From Spirosoma aureum (GTDB taxonomy: Bacteria; Bacteroidota; Bacteroidia; Cytophagales; Spirosomataceae): 64,000 nucleotides of DNA. Below the pieces are notes generated by a model. That model saw only the letters and a program-made list of their open reading frames with translations, had not been told where the DNA came from and did not search any database. Shown piece by piece: positions 51,834 through 60,935 of this stretch. The stretch lies in contig NZ_CP050063.1 in assembly GCF_011604685.1 (NCBI RefSeq), positions 573,501 through 637,500 of the forward strand, read 5' to 3'. The position numbers and the translations under genes are program-made. Each line of letters starts with the position of its first letter. Position 1 is the first letter of the stretch.

Positions 51834-53111
51834 CTAGTACCCTACTGTTTCCAATTGCTTTTGAAACTCACGCAAAATCGTTTCTTTCATGGCGATCTTA
51901 CGTTTCTGGGTATTTATCTTATTCAATACCTGTTTGTCGGCATCGTTGTTGGGGTCGAGACCATCGGCATCCTGAAGCGCGAACTGTAAATCGCTTTTCT
52001 CCCGTTTGACCAGATATTCCATTTCCCTGATTTTCGTCCGGATCTGCTCGGCCTGACTTTTTAGTTCAAAGGCTGGATATTTACGGGATAAGACCCGACC
52101 AAGATAACTAAGCTCAAAAATCTTGTCACAGGCAGCCCGGAATCGTTCATTCAATGTCTTATCCTGTAACTTGAAGGGCACCCGGATTTCTTTCCAGCTA
52201 TTGAGCAAAACCTTCGCCCGTTCGGCAGCTGCAAAAATGTCCGACTGTTTCGAGAGCCGTTCGGCTTCGTCGGCCATTTTCATCTGCGCTTCAATGCGTG
52301 GGTCGATTTTCTTCTCAATAACGATCCCTTTAACCTCATTGTATTTGGCATAAAAGGTCGTTGTGGCTCTCTTAAATTGCTTATAGAGTTTACCACTTTT
52401 CTTGATAGGAACCTCGCCAACCATTTTCCAGGCGTTGTTGAGCCGACGTACTTCCTGAAAAGCTGCGTCCAGGTCGCCAAGTCGATTCGCACGGAAAGCC
52501 AGTCGAATGAGCTCGTCGTACTTATCTAGCCGTTCCTGAATAACCTTGTTCTGCTCGTTAAAGAATTCACGTCGGCGCTGGAAGAATCCATCCAGTAGTT
52601 CCTGGAATCGGGCTTCAATCTCGGGCTCCGTGCTCTTGTCAACCGGGCCGGTCTTGATCCATTTCGTCTTGATTTCCTGCAAGGCGTCGGCCGTTGCCCG
52701 CCAGTCTGTACTATTAACAATGGCTTCAGCTTCTACGATCAGCGCATTTTTAATTTCCAGATTCTTGAGTTGATTAACCGTAATCAACTCTGCCAGTAGC
52801 TTTTCCTGCTCATCCAGACGATCGAGCAGGGGCGGGAAATCGCCGAGGGCATCAAACCCGAGCAGTTTTTTTCGAAGCTGTACCAGTTTAGTCAGATAAG
52901 AACCCTTATTCTGGGCTTCTTCAATGTCTTTTTCTAACTGGCCGACTTTGTTCTCAGCAATGATGAAGCGATTCTTAAAATAGTCGAGCGCTTCCTGCTC
53001 GGTGCGTTTAACTTCGCCGATCTGGCGATCTTCGTAATCCAGGTAGCCTTTCAAAAATACCTTTCCGTCTTTGACGTAACCGTATTCATCTACCAGTGAA
53101 GCGTTTTCCAT
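51834..53111 (-). CDS. DUF349 domain protein
   Basis: A 425-residue, almost entirely helical and highly charged protein with two or three DUF349 repeats (for instance WRATADALQEIKTKWIKTGPVDKSTEPEIEARFQELLDGFFQRRREFFNEQNKV, and a second from RRLNNAWKMVGEVPIKKSGKLYKQFKRAT). DUF349 proteins are coiled coils of unknown role, common in Bacteroidota. The C-terminal third is a coiled coil with an EYLVKREKSDLQFAL segment. It is divergent from ettA. Confidence 0.85.
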   Translation of the reverse strand: MENASLVDEYGYVKDGKVFLKGYLDYEDRQIGEVKRTEQEALDYFKNRFIIAENKVGQLEKDIEEAQNKGSYLTKLVQLRKKLLGFDALGDFPPLLDRLDEQEKLLAELITVNQLKNLEIKNALIVEAEAIVNSTDWRATADALQEIKTKWIKTGPVDKSTEPEIEARFQELLDGFFQRRREFFNEQNKVIQERLDKYDELIRLAFRANRLGDLDAAFQEVRRLNNAWKMVGEVPIKKSGKLYKQFKRATTTFYAKYNEVKGIVIEKKIDPRIEAQMKMADEAERLSKQSDIFAAAERAKVLLNSWKEIRVPFKLQDKTLNERFRAACDKIFELSYLGRVLSRKYPAFELKSQAEQIRTKIREMEYLVKREKSDLQFALQDADGLDPNNDADKQVLNKINTQKRKIAMKETILREFQKQLETVGY

Positions 53112-53119
53112 TACTATAC

Positions 53120-53150
53120 TTGGTTAAGGCTGCGCTGTGGGTTAATTTTG
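53120..53150 (+). promoter_or_regulatory. promoter of ettA
   Basis: TTG (53120-53122), 20 bases, then TAATTTTG (53143-53150), an exact Bacteroidota consensus at ideal spacing. The start of transcription would lie about 30 bases before the ATG at 53186. Confidence 0.6.
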
Positions 53151-53167
53151 AGGACAATTGCCAACCA

Positions 53168-53175
53168 CAAATCTA
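53168..53175 (-). promoter_or_regulatory. candidate -7 box for the DUF349 gene
   Basis: The minus strand reads TAGATTTG, a TAnnTTTG match, about 57 bases before the DUF349 ATG at 53111. It overlaps the ettA leader, so the two promoters are divergent and interleaved. No -33 TTG recognised. Confidence 0.35.
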
Positions 53176-53185
53176 TTAGAAATTA

Positions 53186-54853
53186 ATGAGCCAGGAAACC
53201 ATAATTTTCTCCATGGCGGGCGTGAGTAAAAATATTCCGCCTAACCGACAAATCCTAAAGAACATATACCTTTCCTTTTTTTATGGTGCTAAAATTGGTG
53301 TTTTGGGCTTAAATGGCTCCGGTAAATCAACACTTTTACGCATCATTGCCGGTATTGACAAGAACTATACCGGTGAGGTAGTTTTTTCTCCTGGCTATTC
53401 GGTTGGCATGCTCGAGCAGGAGCCGCAGTTTGCTTCCGGCAAGACCGTTCGGGAAGTAGTTGAGGAGGGCGTGCAGGAAGTTGTCAACTTACTCAAAGAA
53501 TTTGACGAGATCAATGAAGCCTTTGGCGATCCTGATGCTGACTTCGATAAGCTGATTGAGCGGCAGGGTGAAGTACAGGAAAAACTGGATCACTACAATG
53601 CCTGGGAGCTCGATCAGAAGCTTGAACGCGCTATGGATGCCCTCCGTTGCCCGCCTTCCGATGCTGTGATTGATAACCTGTCAGGTGGTGAAAAACGCCG
53701 GGTGGCCTTATGCCGCCTATTGCTTCAGCAACCCGATGTTCTGTTGCTCGATGAGCCGACAAACCACCTGGATGCGGAATCCGTACTCTGGCTGGAAGAA
53801 CACCTGCGCCAATACACAGGAACCGTCATTGCGGTAACACACGATCGCTATTTTCTGGATAACGTGGCTGGCTGGATTCTTGAACTCGACCGGGGTGAAG
53901 GTATTCCCTGGAAAGGAAATTATTCGTCCTGGCTGGATCAGAAGCAGCAGCGACTGGCAAAAGAAGAAAAGACTGAGTCGAAACGGCAGAAAACCCTCCA
54001 GCGCGAGTTGGAATGGGTTAAAATGGCTCCGAAAGCTCGCCAGGCTAAATCGAAAGCCCGACTTGGGGCCTATGAGCGATTGCTGGATGAAGACAATCGC
54101 CAGAAAGAAGAACGGCTTGAAATTTTCATTCCGTCGGGCCCGCGCCTGGGGGCAAAAGTTATTGAAGCTGACGATGTTGCCAAGGCGTACGGCGATCGAC
54201 TTCTGTTCGAACATTTAGGGTTTCGACTGCCACAGGGAGGTATTGTTGGTATCATTGGCCCGAATGGAGCCGGTAAAACAACGCTTTTCAAATTGATTAC
54301 CGGTCGCGAAAAACCTGATGCTGGAACGTTTGACGTAGGCGAAACGGTAAAAGTCGCTTATGTGGATCAGGAACATGATGGGCTTGATCCGAACAAAACC
54401 GTATTTGAGACCATTTCGGGTGGTAATGAGTGGATTGTGATCGGCGGCAAACAATCGAATGCGCGTGCCTACGTGAGCCGGTTCAATTTTGCGGGAGCCG
54501 ATCAGGAAAAGAAAGTCGGAACACTATCGGGTGGTGAGCGCAATCGCGTCCATCTGGCTATGACCCTCAAAGAAGGGGCAAATTTGCTATTGCTTGATGA
54601 GCCGACCAACGATCTGGACGTTAATACGTTGCGGGCGCTGGAAGAAGGGTTGGAGAATTTCGCCGGTTGTGCCGTAGTCATCAGTCACGACCGCTGGTTC
54701 CTTGACCGGATCGCCACGCACATTCTCGCCTTCGAAGGCGATTCGCAGGTGTACTGGTTTGAAGGTAACTTTTCAGAATACGAAGAAAATCGACGTAAAC
54801 GCTTAGGTTCAGACGCCACACCGACCCGAATTAAGTACAAGAAGCTGGTCTGA
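53186..54853 (+). CDS. ettA: energy-dependent translational throttle protein EttA (ABC-F)
   Basis: A 555-residue ABC-F ATPase of the EttA group, which binds the ribosomal E site and gates translation by energy charge. There are two ABC modules: Walker A GLNGSGKST (41-49) and GPNGAGKTT (about 358-366), signatures NLSGGEKRRV and TLSGGERNRV, and Walker B LLLDEPTNHLD and LLLDEPTNDLD. The inter-module linker has the ARQAKSKARLGAYERLL region typical of EttA. It is followed by a hairpin and an aminotransferase gene. Confidence 0.95.
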   Translation: MSQETIIFSMAGVSKNIPPNRQILKNIYLSFFYGAKIGVLGLNGSGKSTLLRIIAGIDKNYTGEVVFSPGYSVGMLEQEPQFASGKTVREVVEEGVQEVVNLLKEFDEINEAFGDPDADFDKLIERQGEVQEKLDHYNAWELDQKLERAMDALRCPPSDAVIDNLSGGEKRRVALCRLLLQQPDVLLLDEPTNHLDAESVLWLEEHLRQYTGTVIAVTHDRYFLDNVAGWILELDRGEGIPWKGNYSSWLDQKQQRLAKEEKTESKRQKTLQRELEWVKMAPKARQAKSKARLGAYERLLDEDNRQKEERLEIFIPSGPRLGAKVIEADDVAKAYGDRLLFEHLGFRLPQGGIVGIIGPNGAGKTTLFKLITGREKPDAGTFDVGETVKVAYVDQEHDGLDPNKTVFETISGGNEWIVIGGKQSNARAYVSRFNFAGADQEKKVGTLSGGERNRVHLAMTLKEGANLLLLDEPTNDLDVNTLRALEEGLENFAGCAVVISHDRWFLDRIATHILAFEGDSQVYWFEGNFSEYEENRRKRLGSDATPTRIKYKKLV

Positions 54854-54870
54854 TAGTATAATTGATTGTG

Positions 54871-54900
54871 TTTCCGCAGGCTCACTACGACCTGCGGAAA
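54871..54900. terminator. hairpin after ettA
   Basis: Perfect ten-base arms (TTTCCGCAGG, 54871-54880, and 54891-54900) with a ten-base loop. It lacks a T tract on the plus strand; it may be a weak terminator or a leader structure of the aminotransferase gene, whose ATG is 19 bases downstream. Confidence 0.55.
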
Positions 54901-54918
54901 ACGACAACTCCCTTCCTT

Positions 54919-55752
54919 ATGCATTACGGTTATTTTAATGGCACGATTGCCCCCACCGACCAGCTTGCCGTCGGCGTTACCGATCTTGGGCTACTTCGGG
55001 GTTATGGCCTGTTCGATTATTTTCTGACTTATAATGGTCGGCCATTTCAGTGGGATTGGTACTGGGAGCGGTTTCAGAACTCCGCTACGCGTATGCATCT
55101 GCCGCTACCGATTGGTAAGAGCGAAACCTATGCGATTCTGATGACGCTGCTTGAGCGTAGCATAGCCGCTGGTGCGCCCGCCGATATGGCATTCCGATTT
55201 GTCATGACTGGAGGCTATGCGCCCGATAGCATTAGTGTCGAACGGGCTAATCTGCTTATCCTGACCGAAGAAATTCATCCGGTTCCCCAGATCCAGTATG
55301 ATCAGGGAGTTAAAATCATATTGGACGAGTATGTTCGGGAAATGGCCGAGGTGAAAAGTACTGATTACAAGCGGGTTATTTTGATGGCCCAGGCTATTAA
55401 ATCAGCGGGGGCATCGGATCTGCTGTATCAGAAAGGAGGGGAAATCAGCGAACTGAGCCGAAGTAATTTCTTTATCGTTAAAGGTGATCGGCTAATTACG
55501 CCCAATCGGAATATACTACACGGGATTACCCGCCGAACAATTATCCAGTTAGCGCAAAACGATTTCAAGGTTCAGGAACGACCATTGATGCTTTCAGAGC
55601 TTTACGACGCCGAAGAAGCATTTACGACCAGTTCAACCAAAAAAGTTCTGCCTATTACCCAAATTGGTGAATTAACCGTTGGCGAAGGGCACGTTGGTCC
55701 CAAGTCAAAATTTCTGCTTGAACGGTTCAACGAACTGGTAAAGAATTGGTAA
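54919..55752 (+). CDS. class IV aminotransferase (branched-chain/ADC-lyase type)
   Basis: A 277-residue fold-type IV PLP enzyme. Family features are FNGTIAPTDQLAVGVTDLGLLRGYGLFDYF at the start, the PLP-binding Lys in VKSTDYKRVILMAQ, and the ELSRSNFFIVKG block. It could be a branched-chain or D-amino acid transaminase or 4-amino-4-deoxychorismate lyase; its short length and lack of context leave this open. ATG 54919 (MHYGYFNG) suits the family; an earlier in-frame TTG at 54862 would read through the hairpin. It converges with kdsC. Confidence 0.87.
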   Translation: MHYGYFNGTIAPTDQLAVGVTDLGLLRGYGLFDYFLTYNGRPFQWDWYWERFQNSATRMHLPLPIGKSETYAILMTLLERSIAAGAPADMAFRFVMTGGYAPDSISVERANLLILTEEIHPVPQIQYDQGVKIILDEYVREMAEVKSTDYKRVILMAQAIKSAGASDLLYQKGGEISELSRSNFFIVKGDRLITPNRNILHGITRRTIIQLAQNDFKVQERPLMLSELYDAEEAFTTSSTKKVLPITQIGELTVGEGHVGPKSKFLLERFNELVKNW

Positions 55753-55789
55753 TTTATACTACTGGCCGGTCGCCAATGGCTAGCCAGTA

Positions 55790-56296
55790 TTACCACTTTC
55801 CCTGCGCCTTCATCACCTGCTCAATCACGTCGCGAACCGCTCCGCGACCACCGTCCACCGGCGATATATACTTGCAAATAGCCTGAATCTCAGCCACGGC
55901 ATCGGCCGGACAGGTGCTGAAAACAACTGGTCGGTTCAAAATGGCATAATCAGGTATATCGTCGCCCATATACAGGATTTCAGCTTCATTCAAACCGTCG
56001 CGGGCGATATAGCCCAGATAGGCGTTTACTTTCTGGTCGGAGGGACCGCCCATGAAAATCGCTGTAACGTTCATTGCTGTTAACCAACTGCGAACGCCAT
56101 CTGCATTGGAAGAAGATAAAATGCCAACCCGAAATCCTGCTTTTAACGCCCGCTCAATGGCATACGTATCCCGGATGAAAACCGTCCGGAAGCGTTCGCC
56201 GGTAGCCAGTAAATTGACGCTTCCGTCGGTCAGTACACCGTCAACGTCAAAAATGAATGTCCTGATTTGTTTAAATCGATCCTGTATAGCTGCCAT
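55790..56296 (-). CDS. kdsC: KDO-8-phosphate phosphatase (KdsC-like HAD)
   Basis: A 168-residue HAD-superfamily, subclass IIIA phosphatase. The first motif FDVDGVLTDG (nucleophile Asp17, acid Asp19) and the late MGDDIPD are intact. KdsC removes phosphate from KDO-8-phosphate for lipopolysaccharide core synthesis. The tetrameric cap-less form is 160-180 residues, as here. kdsA and kdsB are not in the window. It shares a 47-base divergent gap with the rRNA methyltransferase gene. Confidence 0.9.
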   Translation of the reverse strand: MAAIQDRFKQIRTFIFDVDGVLTDGSVNLLATGERFRTVFIRDTYAIERALKAGFRVGILSSSNADGVRSWLTAMNVTAIFMGGPSDQKVNAYLGYIARDGLNEAEILYMGDDIPDYAILNRPVVFSTCPADAVAEIQAICKYISPVDGGRGAVRDVIEQVMKAQGKW

Positions 56297-56331
56297 ATCG
56301 CAAGTTTAATGAAAACCGATTGACAGTTCCG

Positions 56332-56339
56332 TATTTTTG
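56332..56339 (+). promoter_or_regulatory. candidate -7 box, nearly leaderless
   Basis: TATTTTTG matches TAnnTTTG and ends only four bases before the methyltransferase ATG (56344), so the mRNA would start at or just beside the start codon. The -33 element is weak. Confidence 0.4.
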
Positions 56340-56343
56340 CAGT

Positions 56344-57750
56344 ATGAATCTTCATGAATTGCCCCCGGCTGGGTTACCCCTGGCTGGACTGCCTCCGGCG
56401 TTTCAGGCTCGAATGCAAGCGCAATTAGGCGCTGATTTTCCCGCCTTCGAGGCTGCCCTTCAGCAGGAAACGCCTGTTAGCATTCGGGTCAATCCCCGCA
56501 AAATGCATTACGTTACAACAGGCCTGGAGCAGGTTCCATGGTGTTCGGAAGGCTTTTATCTTGCGGAGCGGCCAAGCTTTACGCTTGATCCATTGTTTCA
56601 GGCTGGGGCTTACTATGTACAGGAAGCGTCCTCCATGCTTTTGCAGGAAGCTTTAAAGCAAACCGTAAACCTGACCCGCCCATTGCGGGTGCTGGATCTA
56701 TGCGCAGCGCCGGGTGGAAAAAGTACACTGTTAGCGTCAGTCCTGCATCCTGATAGTATGCTGATCTGTAATGAAGTGATCCGCAGTCGGGTGTCGGTGC
56801 TCCGCGAAAATATGGACAAATGGGGCTATCCGAATGTGGTTATCAGTAATCACGACCCCGAAGAAATGAGCAATCTGGCGGGCTTTTTCGATCTGATCGT
56901 TGTCGATGCGCCCTGTTCTGGTGAAGGATTATTTCGGAAAGATCCCGATGCGATGCAGGAGTGGTCGGAGGCTAACGTACAACTGTGTTCGGCTCGTCAG
57001 AAACGAATTTTGACCGCGGCAGCCAATTTGCTGGACGAAGGCGGAACACTGATTTACAGTACCTGTACCTATAATGACGACGAAAATACGGAGAATATCC
57101 ACTATCTGACCGAAAACGGTTTTCGGAGCCGCCCGCTCATCCTGCCACCCAGCTGGAATGTGGTTGAGAAGGAGTCTGGCGATGCCGTTGGTTACCAGTG
57201 TTATCCACATCGGGTTCGGGGCGAAGGTTTTTTTATCAGTGTTTTTCGCAAAACAGCATTCACCGCTGCGGTAAAGCTGGATGCCCGCACATTTCGTAGT
57301 ATTCGGGCTTTACGGCCAAGAGAAACGGCATCGGCAATGAAGTGGCTGCAAAATCCGGCTGACTTTTCATTGTGGGAAAAGCCAAATGGCGATGTGATGG
57401 CTTTGCCGAAATCGTTGGAAAAGCAGTTTCTATTTTTAGATAGTGCAATACGAAACAAAGGTTTTGGGCTGGAAATGGGGCAATTTAAAGGCACTGATTT
57501 CATTCCATCTCATGCGCTGGCATTAAGCACGGCCATTAACCAGCACTTATCAGGTGTATCGTTAAGTAAGGAAGATGCCTTACACTACTTTAAGAAAGAA
57601 AATCTGATATTTGCTGAACCTGTTAAAGGCTGGCAACTAGCTAAATACGAAGGAATAAACCTGGGGTGGGTCAAAGGCGTTGGCAATCGGGTAAACAATT
57701 ACCTGCCGAAAGACTGGCGCATTCGTATGGATATTAAAGAATACGTATGA
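56344..57750 (+). CDS. RsmF-like rRNA cytosine-C5 methyltransferase
   Basis: A 468-residue NOL1/NOP2/sun-family RNA m5C methyltransferase. SAM-binding LDLCAAPGGKST, then VVDAPCSGEG (Cys191 of the PC motif) and IYSTCTYNDDENTENI (Cys241, the catalytic nucleophile). The C-terminal region has a PUA-like RNA-binding domain typical of RsmF/YebU. ATG 56344 (MNLHELPPAG) is favoured; an in-frame start eight codons upstream would leave the -7 box inside the gene. It is translationally coupled to the next gene by an ATGA overlap at 57747-57750. Confidence 0.92.
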   Translation: MNLHELPPAGLPLAGLPPAFQARMQAQLGADFPAFEAALQQETPVSIRVNPRKMHYVTTGLEQVPWCSEGFYLAERPSFTLDPLFQAGAYYVQEASSMLLQEALKQTVNLTRPLRVLDLCAAPGGKSTLLASVLHPDSMLICNEVIRSRVSVLRENMDKWGYPNVVISNHDPEEMSNLAGFFDLIVVDAPCSGEGLFRKDPDAMQEWSEANVQLCSARQKRILTAAANLLDEGGTLIYSTCTYNDDENTENIHYLTENGFRSRPLILPPSWNVVEKESGDAVGYQCYPHRVRGEGFFISVFRKTAFTAAVKLDARTFRSIRALRPRETASAMKWLQNPADFSLWEKPNGDVMALPKSLEKQFLFLDSAIRNKGFGLEMGQFKGTDFIPSHALALSTAINQHLSGVSLSKEDALHYFKKENLIFAEPVKGWQLAKYEGINLGWVKGVGNRVNNYLPKDWRIRMDIKEYV

Positions 57751-58799
57751 AACGGATTTTCACCATCACGGGCCTTCTGCTGGCCACGATTGTTGTCGGT
57801 TATGTGCTTGGCCCATCGGCGCACTACGATGCTGTAAAAGTAGAGCCAATCACCCTTGATCCGGATTTAATTAAACTGGAAAAAAGCATTTCGGAATCAG
57901 AAAGCAAAGCCAATCTTCGCCCTGATAATGAGGCTCGTATTGTTTGGGCAGATAGCCTGCACAAAGTCAAAACACCCTATTGTATCGTTTATATTCCGGG
58001 CTTTACGGCAAGCTGGGCCGAGGGCGACCCGGTTCATAAACAACTGGCAAAGCGTTTCGGCTGTAATCTATACCTGGCTCGCACTTATGGACATGGCGTT
58101 GATTCACCGGATGCTCTAAAAGATCTGACACCCGGTAATTATGCCGGATCGGCCGAGCGAGCGTTAGCCATTGGGAAAGAATTAGGGGAAAAGGTAATCG
58201 TTATGGGTACATCGGCGGGAGGAATGCTGGCACTTTATCTGGCAGCCCGCCATCCTGAAATTCAGGGATTGATCCTCTATTCGCCTTGCATTGCTGTAGC
58301 AAATCCGGCCTTAAAACTTGTTACAAAACCCTGGGGGCAGCAAATTCTTACGCAGGTATTTGGGGGCGATCACGTCATTAACGCATACAATAAACCAGGT
58401 CGTATTCGTTACTGGCTCCCTCAATACCATACGAATGGTCTCCTTACTTTACAAACCATGCTGGATGAGTACATGACGCCCGAGGAGTTTCATAAAGTGA
58501 AACAACCGGTGTTTATGGGCTATTATTATAAGGATGAAGACAATCAGGATAAAGTTGTATCGGTAGCAGCTATGCTCGATATGTTTAATGAGTTGGGGAC
58601 ACCCGCCGATAAAAAACAAAAGGTCGATTTTCCGAATGCCGGTGAGCACGTGATTGCATCCTATTATACGGCTGGCGATTTGAATGGTGTGTATCAGTCC
58701 ACCGAAAAATTCATGAAGAATGTGTTAAATCTCCCTATGGCACAAGGACCAGCGCAAACTGTCGCATTTCGGCAGAACGGTGGTTCGACCAAAAAATAA
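57747..58799 (+). CDS. membrane-anchored alpha/beta hydrolase
   Basis: A 350-residue protein with an N-terminal anchor (ITGLLLATIVVGYVLG, residues 7-22) and an extracytoplasmic alpha/beta hydrolase domain: CIVYIPGFTASWAEGDPVH, the nucleophile elbow VMGTSAGGMLALYLAARH, and a late NAGEHV with the catalytic His. A serine-aminopeptidase (hydrolase_4) style fold; substrate unknown. ATGA overlap with the methyltransferase suggests one mRNA, but the functions look unrelated. Confidence 0.85.
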   Translation: MKRIFTITGLLLATIVVGYVLGPSAHYDAVKVEPITLDPDLIKLEKSISESESKANLRPDNEARIVWADSLHKVKTPYCIVYIPGFTASWAEGDPVHKQLAKRFGCNLYLARTYGHGVDSPDALKDLTPGNYAGSAERALAIGKELGEKVIVMGTSAGGMLALYLAARHPEIQGLILYSPCIAVANPALKLVTKPWGQQILTQVFGGDHVINAYNKPGRIRYWLPQYHTNGLLTLQTMLDEYMTPEEFHKVKQPVFMGYYYKDEDNQDKVVSVAAMLDMFNELGTPADKKQKVDFPNAGEHVIASYYTAGDLNGVYQSTEKFMKNVLNLPMAQGPAQTVAFRQNGGSTKK

Positions 58800-58801
58800 C
58801 C

Positions 58802-58917
58802 TAACTTTGGCGTCTTATTGTCATTTTGATCAGACAAGGAATGACATAAGTACAGTTTTCTGCCAAAAATCTCGTGATAACGAATCCTCGAAAACTGTAA
58901 ACTGCAAACTGTAAACT
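58802..58917 (+). promoter_or_regulatory. structured fabI leader with -7 box
   Basis: A TAACTTTG -7 match (58802-58809) leads a leader with two inverted repeats (58814-58850 with one bulge; perfect ten-base arms TACAGTTTTC at 58851-58860 and 58890-58899) and a 12-base direct repeat AAACTGTAAACT at 58892-58903 and 58906-58917, just before the ATG at 58925. The role is unknown; it could be an operator. Confidence 0.4.
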
Positions 58918-58924
58918 TACCATA

Positions 58925-59740
58925 ATGGCTTACGGATTACTGAACGGAAAACGCGGCATCATTTCCGGTGCCTTAGACGAAAACTCGATTGCCTGGAAAG
59001 TCGCTTTGAAAGCGAAAGAAGAAGGGGCTACATTCACGCTTACCAATGCACCGATTGCCATGCGCATGGGGGCCATCAAAGAATTGGCTGAACAGTGTAA
59101 TGCTGAAATTATTCCCGCAGATGCCACCTCGACCGAAGATATCGAAAACCTGTTTACCAAATCAACCGAAGTGCTCGGCGGTAAACTGGACTTCGTTCTG
59201 CATAGCATCGGCATGAGCCCGAACGTACGAAAAGGCAAAGCTTATACAGACCTCAATTACGAATGGTTTAAGCAGAGTATTGATATCTCGGCCCTGTCGT
59301 TTCATAAGATGATGCAAACTGCCTATAAACAGGATGCCATCAATGAATGGGGTTCGATTGTCGCCCTGACCTACATGGCGGCTCAACGGACCTTTCCGTT
59401 TTATGGCGATATGGCCGATGCTAAAGCCGTTCTGGAATCAATTGCCCGGAGCTTTGGCTACAAATATGGCAAGTATCGTAAGGTTCGGGTAAACACCGTT
59501 TCGCAATCACCTACACCAACGAAAGCGGGTAGCGGAATCGGTGGCTTTGATAAATTCTTCGACTTCGCCGACAAAACGGCACCCCTCGGCAACGCTACCG
59601 CCGACCAGTGTGCCGACTATGTTGTAACGCTCTTCTCCGACCTGACCCGTATGGTTACGATGCAGAATCTATACCATGATGGTGGCTTCTCCATGACCGG
59701 TATCTCGGAAGAAGTGATGGAGTTGATCACTAAAGAGTAG
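58925..59740 (+). CDS. fabI: enoyl-ACP reductase I
   Basis: A 271-residue NADH-dependent enoyl-ACP reductase, last step of the fatty acid elongation cycle. The start GLLNGKRGIISGALDENSIAW is the FabI Rossmann variant. The catalytic Tyr and Lys occur in FYGDMADAKAVLES with the required six-residue spacing between them, and SQSPTPTKAGSGIGGF is the substrate loop. Complete. It ends just before a strong terminator shared with the convergent phosphatase gene. Confidence 0.95.
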   Translation: MAYGLLNGKRGIISGALDENSIAWKVALKAKEEGATFTLTNAPIAMRMGAIKELAEQCNAEIIPADATSTEDIENLFTKSTEVLGGKLDFVLHSIGMSPNVRKGKAYTDLNYEWFKQSIDISALSFHKMMQTAYKQDAINEWGSIVALTYMAAQRTFPFYGDMADAKAVLESIARSFGYKYGKYRKVRVNTVSQSPTPTKAGSGIGGFDKFFDFADKTAPLGNATADQCADYVVTLFSDLTRMVTMQNLYHDGGFSMTGISEEVMELITKE

Positions 59741-59756
59741 AAGACCATAAACTTCC

Positions 59757-59805
59757 AGAAAAGCGTAAGGCTCCCGAAATCGTTTCGGGAGCCTTACGCT
59801 TTTCT
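59757..59805. terminator. perfect bidirectional hairpin after fabI
   Basis: Perfect 23-base arms (59757-59779 and 59783-59805) with a 3-base loop, the core being AAGCGTAAGGCTCCCGAAA. The arms end in A/T-rich runs on both sides, so termination from both directions is likely. Confidence 0.9.
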
Positions 59806-59827
59806 AGAAAACAGCCTTATAAAACAA

Positions 59828-60850
59828 TCAGAATTTGACTTGCTGCGTCAGATAGGTTGCTCGTTCATCGCCGTTTATTCGGACAGTTGCCGTTACTGGC
59901 TTAGCATTCCAGTCTACGGTAATCAGGCCGTAATTTAATTGGGCCACAATTGCGCCGACGCGGTGCCGGTTTACTTCTTCATGCGGTGCCGAAACGTGAG
60001 TCAGTCCACTGCTGGTGATGTCATACAAATCATAGCTTAAGCCTGGCACACTTACTTTCGATACTTCGGCCTGGTGCCGGTCACCACTAATCAATAGGGC
60101 TCCTTTAGGCTTCGTTTTGCTCAACAAATCCAGAAGCCGTTTACGAGAGGTAGGGAAATTGGCCCATTTCTCATAAATATGATCTTCGGGAAGAACCTGA
60201 ACTCCGCTCCCGATAATGTGTATATCGGCATCGGAGTTGGTCAATTGTTTTTCCAGCCACTGCCATTGAGCCTCACCGAGCATATCGCCGGAAGGGTCTG
60301 GTACATTGGCTTTCCCGTCTTTCTTCAATGGATCACGAAAATAGCGTGCGTCCAGCAGAATTACTTTTACCCGCTTTCCTTTGGGCCCATAAACGTGGGT
60401 AGAATAGGCACCTTCCTGCTTCCGGAGGGGGCTGGTCGTTGGAACATCCAGAAAATCAAGCATCAGCTGCTGGCTTTCTTTTCGACGGGGGTATTCTTTT
60501 CCACCGTCATTGACGCCGTAATCATGGTCGTCCCATACACCAATCACTGAAGTCGATTGCCGCAACTGCTGGTAAACCGGATTCGATTTTTGCCGGGCAT
60601 ATTTGGTACTGAGCGTATCCATACTTTCCGAATCGCCATAAATGTTATCGCCAAGCCATATCCAGACATCGGGTTTTTGCGCTACAATATCGTCCCATAA
60701 AGGTTGGGGCCGTTTCTGGTCGCTGCACGATCCAAATGCAATGGTAGTAACCGTTTTTTGTTCCTGAGATGACGCCGTATCAGTCTTTGACGAACGGCAT
60801 CCGGTCAGTACTACGCAGCCAATAAAGCCGAGCGTAACCAGTTTTTTCAT
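59828..60850 (-). CDS. PhoD-like metallophosphatase lipoprotein
   Basis: A 340-residue lipoprotein (signal TLGFIGCVVLTGC, lipid Cys at residue 18) of the alkaline phosphatase D family. Metal and active-site blocks are FGSCSDQKRPQPLWDDI, WIWLGDNIYGD, GVWDDHDYGVNDGG and LLISGDRHQAE. PhoD-type enzymes release phosphate from phosphodiesters or related substrates outside the cell. The short form without an N-terminal PhoD domain is common in Bacteroidota. It is convergent with fabI and preceded by a palindromic repeat (60936-61011). Confidence 0.9.
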   Translation of the reverse strand: MKKLVTLGFIGCVVLTGCRSSKTDTASSQEQKTVTTIAFGSCSDQKRPQPLWDDIVAQKPDVWIWLGDNIYGDSESMDTLSTKYARQKSNPVYQQLRQSTSVIGVWDDHDYGVNDGGKEYPRRKESQQLMLDFLDVPTTSPLRKQEGAYSTHVYGPKGKRVKVILLDARYFRDPLKKDGKANVPDPSGDMLGEAQWQWLEKQLTNSDADIHIIGSGVQVLPEDHIYEKWANFPTSRKRLLDLLSKTKPKGALLISGDRHQAEVSKVSVPGLSYDLYDITSSGLTHVSAPHEEVNRHRVGAIVAQLNYGLITVDWNAKPVTATVRINGDERATYLTQQVKF

Positions 60851-60935
60851 GAGAGGATTTTTGATTTTTGATTCCGTAAAAGTAAAGCAGCCGCTCTGAT
60901 TCTGGATTCAATTCAAGATTTGTTAATAAAAGGTA

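Noticed and set aside
53717..54214. A 165-codon minus-strand frame inside ettA.
   Set aside because: The ettA frame shows all ABC motifs; the antisense frame has biased Phe/Leu composition and no recognisable domain.
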